This document shows, piece by piece, positions 56,251 to 64,000 of a stretch of DNA of 64,000 nt (its first letter is position 1; every line of letters begins with the position of its first letter). Made by a program: the position numbers and the translations under genes. This stretch comes from Symsagittifera roscoffensis (taxonomy: Eukaryota > Xenacoelomorpha > Acoela > Convolutidae). The notes under the pieces were generated by a model. The model saw nothing but the letters and a program-made list of their open reading frames with translations. It made no database searches and was not told where the DNA came from. Location: contig NC_087071.1 of assembly GCF_963678635.1 (NCBI RefSeq), positions 39,268,438-39,332,437 on the forward strand. The letters run 5' to 3'.

Positions 56251-58582
56251 ATTGTAATTTCAGATTTTCTGTTTCTTCGAGTTTCATTGTGATTTCTGCT
56301 TGTTCTAGTTTGTCTACTAGTTTTCGAAAATCTAAATCGGGTTCTCGAATTGAAGAAGGGTGGGATGCTCTCTTTTTTATTGCTATTTTCCTTAATTGCG
56401 GTGTTAAGGTCATCATTAGGATTTCTGTCATCTTTGTGTTTTTATAGTCATGTGTATTTAATGAATATGCTGTTCGAACTAGTGTTTCAATGCGTACTGC
56501 TAATTGCTTGATGGTTTCATTTGGTAATCTGCGAAATTCATTACATAAAACTCTTTGTTGTTGTTTGTTTCTTTCGGAGTCAAACATTTTTGAAAATTCT
56601 TGTGTAAACCTTTTCCAATTTGATTTTATTTCTAGAGGCAATACTGAAAACCATTTTTGGGCTGCGCCGTCTAAAATTGTTTGTATCAACGCTGTGCGTC
56701 GATGTATCCAGTTTTGATGTAGTGGCGTATTAATTGGTTCAGGTCCTATATTTAAAATCAAATTTGCTGTTACTGCGTTTAAATAGTCTTCTACAGAGTA
56801 TTCAGGGTCTGTTCCTGTGAATACCATTAAAGGTTTATTTGATGTTATTGATGATCCACCCATAAGGTATGGATTCATTGTCATTTGTAATGATTCTGCT
56901 GCATTTGGCATTTGAGAAAAATTTGAAAGTTGATTTCTTGTTATTTCGTGTTGTTGAAGATAATATGGGAGTGGTATTTCATTTTGCATTTGTGTCGGTT
57001 GATACGAGTGTGTGATCATTGGGTTTTGTTGCTGAATTGGTTGAAAATATTGTGTATTAATTGGGTTTTGTTGCTGAATTGGTTGTTGATTTTGTGTATC
57101 TTTCGGTTGTGGAGAAAAAATTCTATGATTTGTATGTGGTTTCTGTACTCCTTGTCCACGATATTCTTGATTATATGGTGCAAATATATCTGGTTGTAAA
57201 AAATCATCATCTGAGGATAAGTAATCCATTTGATAAGATGTTTGTTTTTTATTTTTATTTTGTTGAAAAAATGGATAGTTTTCACTACGATCCTGTGGAG
57301 GATGTAATTTTGTTTGAAAATTTACTGAATTAGTTTGTGCCATTGGGTTATCCCAGTTTCGAGATCTTGTATAATTATTAAAATCTTTTCGTGGGGGATA
57401 ATTTGTTTTTGATGGATGTGTGTAATTATAATTATGTTCTGCAAAATTGTTTCTAGTGAACGTTTTACGTGTTTTTGACGGTATTGTCATGGGTCTGTAT
57501 GTTTGATAATCCATGTGTGAATATTTTGGGGCAACCGAAGGTTTAACGGTTGATTGTAAGGTTACCTGTGTTTGTGAAGGGTTTGTATTTCTTGGTGTTG
57601 TTAAGTTTGGACGTATCGGTGAAATGCTTTGTTGTGTAGTTGTTGTGTGTACGATTTCTTCATTTATGAAGTGTGATGGTGTCTGGATATCTTGTTGAGT
57701 GAGATTCCTAGTTCCATTGAGGTTTTCATTGTGTATGACTGTGGAGTTTAAACTATTATTTTGCATATCAGGTAAAAATGTATTATAGTTTAATGGTGTT
57801 GCATCAATGGTTAATGGTGTTACTCTTACATAATCTCTTACATAAGATATCGTACTTATTGCTTGACTTGAGATTGATTGTGGGAAGTTTATGAATGCAT
57901 AATGAGACCATTCGGGGTCCCAAACATAGTCTGATTGTTCTGTGATGGCAGTATCATCGTTTGAGTTTTGAGGTCTAAAATTTTTTCTTGCATGTGAAAT
58001 TAAATCTATATTATGTGTGAAATAATCTATTATAAACCATGCCAAAATTTTTTGTAAGTCGTGTTTTGTATGTTGTGAAACTTCATCTTTAGTGAAATTT
58101 TCTTGAATTATATTTAGAAAACTAGAGAGTAGTGTGATTTCATGTCGTACTCTTATGTGTTTAGATGTTTCTGTCGGTGAGACATTTGGGATTGGGATTT
58201 CGTTTTCTAATATCGAGATATAACTATATATTATTGCAAAAACTTCATTGGTGAATATGGAGTTTGCTCTTTGTGAGTTATGATATTGTATGCTTTTTAT
58301 ATATTCTGAGATTACTTTTGAAAATTCTAAATCAAGGTCGTCTGTTTGAATTACATATTTGCTGTGATTCTGGTTTGGTGAGCTGAATTCTATGGAGTAG
58401 ATTCCGTATTGTTGTGTCAAGTTGCATATATCTTTCAAATAGTGATCGATAATTTTTCTTTTGATTTTTACATCTGGGAACTCTGTTTTACATGGACTGA
58501 TTCCGGGTTCAAACAAATTTAAGAGTAAATTTTTGCAAAATATATGCTGTCCTCTATCAGTGGTTGCATCTACGATAAAGGG
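56168..58582 (-). CDS. Gag (capsid) ORF, about 800 codons
   Basis: Open from 58582 with a TTG at 58516 and no ATG upstream. The C-terminal third has the retrotransposon gag core: 'DGAAQKWFSVLPLEIKSNWK', 'RFTQEFSKMFDSERNKQQQ', 'LPNETIKQLAVRIETLVRTA' and 'LRKIAIKKRASHPSSI'. The middle is Gln/Asn/Pro-rich with a duplicated 'QPIQQQNP' motif. It is in the same frame as the upstream 155-aa ORF, separated by three TGA codons. Longer than typical gag. Confidence 0.9.
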   Translation of the reverse strand, partial: PFIVDATTDRGQHIFCKNLLLNLFEPGISPCKTEFPDVKIKRKIIDHYLKDICNLTQQYGIYSIEFSSPNQNHSKYVIQTDDLDLEFSKVISEYIKSIQYHNSQRANSIFTNEVFAIIYSYISILENEIPIPNVSPTETSKHIRVRHEITLLSSFLNIIQENFTKDEVSQHTKHDLQKILAWFIIDYFTHNIDLISHARKNFRPQNSNDDTAITEQSDYVWDPEWSHYAFINFPQSISSQAISTISYVRDYVRVTPLTIDATPLNYNTFLPDMQNNSLNSTVIHNENLNGTRNLTQQDIQTPSHFINEEIVHTTTTQQSISPIRPNLTTPRNTNPSQTQVTLQSTVKPSVAPKYSHMDYQTYRPMTIPSKTRKTFTRNNFAEHNYNYTHPSKTNYPPRKDFNNYTRSRNWDNPMAQTNSVNFQTKLHPPQDRSENYPFFQQNKNKKQTSYQMDYLSSDDDFLQPDIFAPYNQEYRGQGVQKPHTNHRIFSPQPKDTQNQQPIQQQNPINTQYFQPIQQQNPMITHSYQPTQMQNEIPLPYYLQQHEITRNQLSNFSQMPNAAESLQMTMNPYLMGGSSITSNKPLMVFTGTDPEYSVEDYLNAVTANLILNIGPEPINTPLHQNWIHRRTALIQTILDGAAQKWFSVLPLEIKSNWKRFTQEFSKMFDSERNKQQQRVLCNEFRRLPNETIKQLAVRIETLVRTAYSLNTHDYKNTKMTEILMMTLTPQLRKIAIKKRASHPSSIREPDLDFRKLVDKLEQAEITMKLEETENLKLQYVNRIETNSTNINNIQESATDLVKKNH

Positions 58583-58609
58583 AAAATATCATCATCATCT
58601 GGACTTTCT

Positions 58610-59077
58610 TCACCTGGGGTGTGCGTTGAGCTCATTTTTTCGTTTGATGACTGTTAATATGTAATTATCAATATGTCTAATTGGTTGATTCCAATTGTAT
58701 AAATGTACTGGTTTGTGTTTATATTGCTTTTTTATTCTTCTTTTTCCTCTTTTTGATGAATTTGAGGTTGTTTCTGAGTCGGAAAAATATAATTGATCGT
58801 GAATGGGGCAATTTTTATCTATAGATTCTTTTAATTTATAAAGTTCGTCTAAACTGCTGGTTTCTGATTCTGAAAATGCGTTTCGGTTTTTTGAAAATCT
58901 TTTTCGTGTTATTTGTCTTTGTTTGGTTATTATTTTTCTTTTTAGTGTTTGTCGTTTTGTTCTAATGTATCCAACTGTTTGTGTATGAGGTGTGATTACA
59001 AGGTCGTATTTTTTGTTATCTATCTCACAATTGTGTAAAACGATTGTTTGTTTATTTCCTAGGTTTTTAAATGACAT
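58610..59077 (-). CDS. 155-aa basic leader ORF
   Basis: ATG start; Lys/Arg-rich ('KRQTLKRKIITKQRQITRKR') with a Ser/Glu patch. No family recognised. It is in frame with gag across TGA codons at its end (58612-58610) and just beyond. 'CCCCAG|GTGAAG' at its end also looks like a splice donor. It may be the true gag N terminus or a separate protein. Confidence 0.65.
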   Translation of the reverse strand: MSFKNLGNKQTIVLHNCEIDNKKYDLVITPHTQTVGYIRTKRQTLKRKIITKQRQITRKRFSKNRNAFSESETSSLDELYKLKESIDKNCPIHDQLYFSDSETTSNSSKRGKRRIKKQYKHKPVHLYNWNQPIRHIDNYILTVIKRKNELNAHPR

Positions 59078-60328
59078 AAGGTTTAGGATGACGGATGCAA
59101 AGGGTTGTTAAATGATTTCAATTTTCTTAGACTGTTAGTCCTTACGATTTTTTGGTTAGCCTAACCTGGGTGTATTTGTTCAGGGTTGGAGAGAAAAGTA
59201 TATCGATTCCGAAGAATGATTTTATACTTTCTCGTGGCTAGTATAAGCTAAGGTGTTAACTTACTTAATCTTACTTAAGGGTAGTGATTGTGTTCAAGGG
59301 TTGGAGAATAGTAAATCGATCCACAAGGCTCAGGTATAATTAGAACGCGAGTAGTTCATTAGATACTATTTTAAACTTACTAAGTCTAAGATTTATCCTG
59401 GGTCTGGTAAGAGGGGGTATCAAGTGAAGGATGAGTAACCGAAGTTCTTCACTGTTTATCCTAATTTGAATGATTAGTTTTGTTCAAAAATCTCTATTAG
59501 TCCTGGGTTTTTAGAAAGGGTTGGATAGTGAATCGACGTTTGAGGTCGTTAGACACTAGCTAAGTGGGTGGGGGAGAACAAAATTGTTCTTTTTGATCCA
59601 AGGATAGGCCTTGATGATCAAGTTTTAAATTTAATTAAATAGAAAATGATTTAAGATCCAAGGATGAGCCTTGATGATCTGATTTTAAATTTAAGTGAAT
59701 TTTAAGTTTAAAATGATTTAAATTTGTGTAAAGAAAAGATTTAGTGTTTTTTATGATATTAGTGAGCTTATGAATGCTGTCATGTTTAGGTGATGAAGCT
59801 GGAACAACAGGATGATTTATGATTACTAACCATTTATTGTCATGCTACTAATTTTTATTTTGATTTTTCAATAAATATTTTTCAAACATGTTTTGTATAC
59901 TACTGCAGAATTTAGGAAAACGATCTGAGATCTTTTTATCAATCGTTATTGTATATTAATAATTTTGTTTAGCGCCTGAAATGATTTTGAAGATTGACTT
60001 CAAAATTTTATGTTTGCAAATGAAAATCTAAATTCATTGCTAGTAGTATTCTAAATACAAAAGTTTGTGTTGGCTTTTGCCGAACTATCATATAACTATA
60101 TGGTAATTTTCTACATTGTCGTATGTCGTCTCTGGTTCGAGGTCTTCTTCCAATTCCGGGTAGTTCTGTTATTGTTCGGAATATTGGCTCTGATCTATTG
60201 AGTCGTAGAGACATTTCGATTAAATTATCGTCGTATAACATTTTGTTAATGTTTTGTCTAAATTCTAATCTATTATTGGTTAATTCTAAGCTATTAAGGT
60301 CTTATTCGAGACTTATGGTCGCACCAGA
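59078..60328 (-). other. Element 5' leader with internal repeats
   Basis: No long ORF. A 60-bp direct repeat has units at 59595 and 59655 ('gatccaaggat...gccttgatgatc'). A ~25-nt motif, 'gggttggagag...atcgatt', recurs near 59182, 59296 and 59517. Possible packaging or regulatory RNA. Confidence 0.6.
60309..60326 (-). promoter_or_regulatory. Primer-binding site (candidate)
   Basis: Two nucleotides inside the 5' LTR the element strand reads 'tggtgcgaccataagt', beginning TGG as complements of tRNA 3' CCA ends do. The matching tRNA was not identified. Confidence 0.6.
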
Positions 60329-60738
60329 TGAGTTAGGACCGATGGGTATAACTCATAGAGTAATTTCGGATAGGGTACACCGTCTGCTCGTCACGCTATC
60401 TTATTTTCGGCCGGATAGATTCGTGCAACTTCTTAGTCTAATACCAATCCTAATCTTACTCTTATACTATCTAGTCTCAGGTTGTTTAACTAGTCTCTGC
60501 TAGGCTCAATAGATCTAGGGTATACTGGTTTATTGCGGCTGCTGAAGTACTCGGGAGAGTTCAACTAATTTCTAAGTTAAATTCAAATCTCTCTGGTGCT
60601 GAAATTACAAGTAATTTCAGCACTTACAAATAAGTGGATTGTTAGTCAGATGGATCATGATTGGTTAATATTAAATACTTTACATTGGTAAAATATCTAA
60701 TTTATCCAATCATAAAATGTAGTTTAGATCAGGTTCCA
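60329..60738 (-). repeat. 5' LTR (right copy)
   Basis: 410 bp, 99% identical to 41847-42256. Should hold the element promoter. On the element strand AATAAA is at 60534-60529 and the hairpin at 60596-60623. Confidence 0.97.
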
Positions 60739-61600
60739 TTTTGCTTATAAATTTTGGACAATTGATTACAGTGAACTAAATTGTATAAAAATTTTTATGC
60801 AGGTTTTCATGCATTTTATGAGGCATGTTTGTTATGCATCTTTTCTATGCATAATTTTTTTACAATTTCTACGATGTTTAATTTTTTGCAAGTAATCGAT
60901 TTTTATCCATTTTGCCTCTGCAGGACAAGCATTTTCTCCATTTCGAAAAAGAAGTGAAGTTTTGACAAACAAAGGGCTCCCATTGAGCAAACATTGGCAA
61001 TAAAATGATCCAAAATCACTGAAAAACAAACGTGAAGGATTTCAAAAAAATCTTTCATGGGAGAAGCTCGTCATACAACTTTCAGAAATGAAAATTGTAA
61101 CATAAGATGATTTCAAGGCTGCAATTACTTATTTGCAAGACAAGCAATTTTCAAGGAAGATCAACTTGCGGAAACATCGAAACTAGCAGTCGCTTGATAG
61201 ACTCCGTTGGTTAACCTTATACGTTGACGTAATCTAAAGATTGTTGGCACTAAAACTTAACAAAAAAAGCTTGGCAAGTACACATCCGATGAAACTTTAT
61301 TCTGCTATTTTTCTTAAGCAAAAACTATTATTATCCCCTAAACTTCGACGTGGGTAATGATTAAACAAACATCAAGTGATGTGAGACCAAGTTTTTAAAA
61401 TGTTCAATACCTTTTTATTTCAAAAATTCAATTCAAAACTGATAACCACGCAACAGATACCAACCAACGCTCAAAACTCGTATTTTCTATGAAATAATAA
61501 TTTTAGGCATGCAATGATATCCAAAAATTATGCTTTCAACTTAAATTTACAAATTATAGTCACGTACAAATAAACATATTTATTTATTCTTCTTTTTACT
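60739..61600. other. Intergenic DNA right of the LTR element
   Basis: AT-rich, no feature recognised apart from the 'tttt' at 60739-60742 that may be the target duplication. Confidence 0.4.
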
Positions 61601-61990
61601 TTAGCAAATGAATGAATAATGATTTCTAGCTAGTACAGTGCAGATTTAAACAAATTTATTTTTGTTTTACTCCAGCAAATGAATGAATAACGCTTTAAAG
61701 CTAGTACAGTGCAGATTTAAACTATCCGGGTAAAACTAACTACATTGGAAATTTTAAACATGATTTTCTCAAGTTAGGTATAGACTAGACAAAAAGGGAA
61801 CCATTTATTTTGATAAATTCGGAACCAAAAGTTTGTCATTTTTGTGTTTTTCAGCAAATCAACAATTACGCTTAATATATATCGCTTAAACATATACGCT
61901 TAAACATATATAGCGTTAATTGCTTACAATTTTCTTACAAAGCCCAACAAAAAGAAACAAAATCTAAAGAAATAAAGTTTCCAAAAGTTT
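61600..61990. mobile_element. Half copy of the mariner-type MITE with duplicated end
   Basis: A ~71-bp direct repeat (units at about 61602 and 61673) carries the terminal 'tacagtgcagatttaaac' twice. From 61707 the sequence continues as the family does ('tatccggg', 'tagactagacaaaaaggga'). No complementary second arm is found. Confidence 0.7.
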
Positions 61991-62344
61991 GCGCAAGACG
62001 TTAAAATTTTGTATTCAAGTAAAGTTTTTGCTTTTTACACAGTAAAATTATATTTTTGGTCTATCAAACAAAAAATATTTTATCCTAAACAAATTTTTGG
62101 AGATTTTACTCGTCCAGATTTACCTTTTTTGATTAGTATAAATTTGAAACAGGTGTTGTTAAGTAAGAACACGATATAAATGTTGAAACGCATTGGACCA
62201 ATAATAATCGTTTTTATTACAAAAGATACGTACAAGTTTAATTATTTCCCGAAGCGTTCTAATTCGCACCTCGTGTATTATAATTTCAGCGGTATAAAAT
62301 GATCAGTTGGAACCCAAAGTTTGGAAGTCTCGTGATCCGGTTAT
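61991..62344. other. 3' flank of the helicase-like gene
   Basis: AT-rich, presumably 3' UTR plus intergenic DNA of the - strand gene. An AATAAA (62350-62345) overlaps its stop codon, too early to be the main signal; the real one is not identified. Confidence 0.4.
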
Positions 62345-62345
62345 T

Positions 62346-63531
62346 TTATTTTTGAGATGTTCGTCGCAAAAAATTTCTAAAGATTTGCTTCTCTGTTTCA
62401 AAAGGGAACAATAGTCGCGCCAAGTTATGAATTGACAATTTCCCTGAGAAAGCAGATTTGCTCAACAGAAGCTCCATTTCCACGCAAAAATTTATGTTCT
62501 GCGAAGTCTCTGGAAACTCTTTGCCAATAATGATCACCTGTGTCACACCTTTTTTCACCAGCATTTCTATTGTTTCTTCTGCATCTTCTGGTTTCAGTTT
62601 GTCGATCTGAATAAAGTTTCCACCACTGGGTCCCGTGACATACTGCATGCCACTTTTGTATGGTCTTTCTTCGTTTATTTTATCTTCATCAGACAAACTT
62701 TGAAAGAACTGAAATTTGTAGTTGGTTCCCACTGAGATTTCGGTAGACCCCTCCGTTTCAATTTCTCTGACAATGTCTTCCAATCTTTCCTGAATTGATG
62801 TGTTTATTCCATCTGTGCTGATGTCATCGTTGGCATCTTCAGTGTTGTGAACAATAATCAGCTTTGTGGTGGCTCTTGTTACGGCAGTGAAGAACCCCGA
62901 GAAAATTTCCGACCACTTATCACTACATCCCTGGGTACACACCAAAACGAATACCACTCCAAACTCCATTCCTTCGGTCTCTGTAAATCGGAAGAACTTA
63001 ATAGGGGGGAAAGTGTTGCCATCATTGTCCGAGTTTGTGTTTTTCTGAGAAGTTTTGTTCTCAACTTCGGAAGAAGGAACTTCTGCTCTAATATTCAAAA
63101 CACGGAATCTTAACTTCAAAGCATCCTGAAGCTGCTGAAACATGTTTTCTTCCATGCAAACTAAGACCGGAAGGAATTCTAAATCTGAAAACTTCGGTGC
63201 GTTTTCGCTGATAACGCCGACTGACTTCTCGACAAAAGATGCAACAAAATTGCTGTATTCAAGAGTTTCTTGAGGAACAAAATGGATATCAGGGTTTTCG
63301 GCAAAAAAATTGTGGCCATGTTTGACATCGAACTCTTCCTCTTCTGCATGAGAATAAAGTTGAACCCATTTACTGGCAAATTTACATATTTCAGCTGAAG
63401 ACCTGAGAGAACGAGTGAGATGCTCTCTTTGAAATGACTCGAATCCTTCGAGTTGCATGTTTTTCTTAGATGTGAACAAAATGCAATGCTGATCGCTTTT
63501 CAGTTGCTCCATCATTATACGTTGAATAGTA
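62346..63531 (-). CDS. SF1 helicase-like protein, last exon
   Basis: Acceptor 'actttttgtag|t' at 63532; stop TAA at 62348-62346. It encodes about 394 residues: 'HCILFTSKKN' (motif III position), 'RSSAEICKFASKW' (motif IV-like), 'TETEGMEFGVVFVLV' (motif V) and 'FTAVTRATTKLIIVH' (motif VI with its Arg). These are in the order of the C-terminal half of UvrD/Schlafen-type helicases. The last 110 residues are unplaced. The exon joins the upstream exon in phase (AA|T). Could be a Schlafen- or DUF2075-like ATPase; substrate unknown. Confidence 0.85.
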
Positions 63532-63791
63532 CTACAAAAAGTATAGCTACCAACTTACTACTGTTTTCTGATACTATTTTTTTATGTACGGTACGCGTTA
63601 TCTCAGTTCAATAAATTGCTCTAAAATTGTTTTCGAATAGTTGATTTCATTAACTGGAATAATTTTATCTTTAACTTTCGAGATTAAAAATGCTCTTAGA
63701 ATGACCATTTCTGTAGTTTCTTTTTTGAAATATTGTTGCCGTCATGTGAACTATTTTATCGAATAAATATACTCGGGAATGGTAGCTTTAC

Positions 63792-63918
63792 TTAGAAACA
63801 CTGTCGTTTGCGCCGAACTCATCGCATATCATTAGATTTTTTCCCTGCAGTTGGTACTGGAAGTCTTTGCGAAAGAGATCACTAGTTTTTTCGATATCCT
63901 CCAGATCAATATTGGCTG
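63792..63918 (-). CDS. SF1 helicase-like protein, Walker B exon
   Basis: Acceptor 'ttgtttcag|ca', donor 'tctaa|gtaaag'; 127 nt. It encodes 'LFRKDFQYQLQGKNLMICDE' followed by F-G-A-N-D; 'LMICDEF' is a Walker B (motif II) with D-E. It is spliced in phase to the 62346-63531 exon. The Walker A exon must lie beyond the right edge. Confidence 0.82.
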
Positions 63919-64000
63919 CTGAAACAAACCAAAATGTCGAATGATTAATTATTTGAAACAGACGGCCTAGGTAAGACTCATGGTGTCTTTAAATATAGAT

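Larger units (their letters stand above)
41847..60738 (-). mobile_element. 18.9-kb Ty3/gypsy-type LTR retrotransposon
   Basis: Two 410-bp direct repeats starting TG and ending CA bound 18,892 bp; 'tttt' flanks both ends (possible 4-bp target duplication). On the - strand the order is 5' LTR, primer-binding site, 1.25-kb leader, 155-aa ORF, gag, zinc-knuckle ORF, protease and RT, RNase H and integrase, integrase C-terminal ORF, a small membrane ORF, a 343-codon frame without ATG, an envelope-like region, a 602-aa ORF, 1.6 kb non-coding and 3' LTR. RT-RNase H-integrase order is the Ty3/gypsy (Metaviridae) layout. Most such elements are 5-10 kb, so this one is unusually large. The coding strand is A-rich throughout. 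The LTRs differ at 3 of 410 sites, so the insertion is recent, yet several frames are broken. Confidence 0.96.

Noticed and set aside
60123..60503. 126-codon ORF on the + strand crossing the LTR edge
   Set aside because: Part of it is LTR sequence also found at 41815-42021; it is a shadow on the opposite strand of the element.
62345..62350. AATAAA overlapping the helicase-like stop codon
   Set aside because: Cleavage 10-30 nt downstream would leave almost no 3' UTR; kept only as a note.

Overview
The window looks like nuclear DNA of an invertebrate animal. It is AT-rich, carries spliced genes with GT-AG introns from about 60 bp to over 6 kb, and is packed with animal-type transposable elements. 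The sequence alone does not identify the phylum.

Layout. (1) 1-3931: AT-rich upstream DNA with two small tandem repeats and a perfect hairpin. (2) 3932-32080, + strand: one large gene for an Atos/atossa homologue (ATOSA/ATOSB, formerly FAM214), rebuilt here as 20 exons whose splice phases agree at 16 of 19 junctions. Its exons carry the conserved N-terminal block, a Ser-rich middle, the 'NPNTGLPLSSSP' block, the DUF4210-type block and the C-terminal block ending in 'DPQFSPSRP'. (3) The introns hold hAT-type short elements with 8-bp target duplications, an 11-copy 187-bp satellite, a decayed endonuclease/RT LINE, tRNA-like SINE material, foldback hairpins and a mosaic dispersed repeat. (4) 32081-41846: intergenic DNA with palindromic MITEs (two of Tc1/mariner type), a decayed 141-bp tandem array and a 335-bp tandem duplication. 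(5) 41847-60738, - strand: an 18.9-kb LTR retrotransposon of Ty3/gypsy type. It has 410-bp LTRs that differ at 3 sites, gag, zinc knuckle, protease, RT, RNase H and integrase, plus about 6.5 kb of accessory and envelope-like coding sequence downstream of integrase. (6) 60739-62345: intergenic, with one more piece of the mariner-type family. (7) 62346-63918, - strand: the 3' end of a superfamily-1 helicase-like gene (two exons in phase), which runs off the right edge.

The most unusual part is the 3' half of the LTR element. It holds a 343-codon frame with no ATG, an envelope-like region spread over three frames behind a strong splice-acceptor-like sequence, and a 602-aa ORF of no known family that overlaps the envelope-like ORF by ATGA. 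The near-identical LTRs say the insertion is young, yet coding continuity is broken at six or more places. Either the element uses recoding and splicing heavily, or the assembly has indels here.
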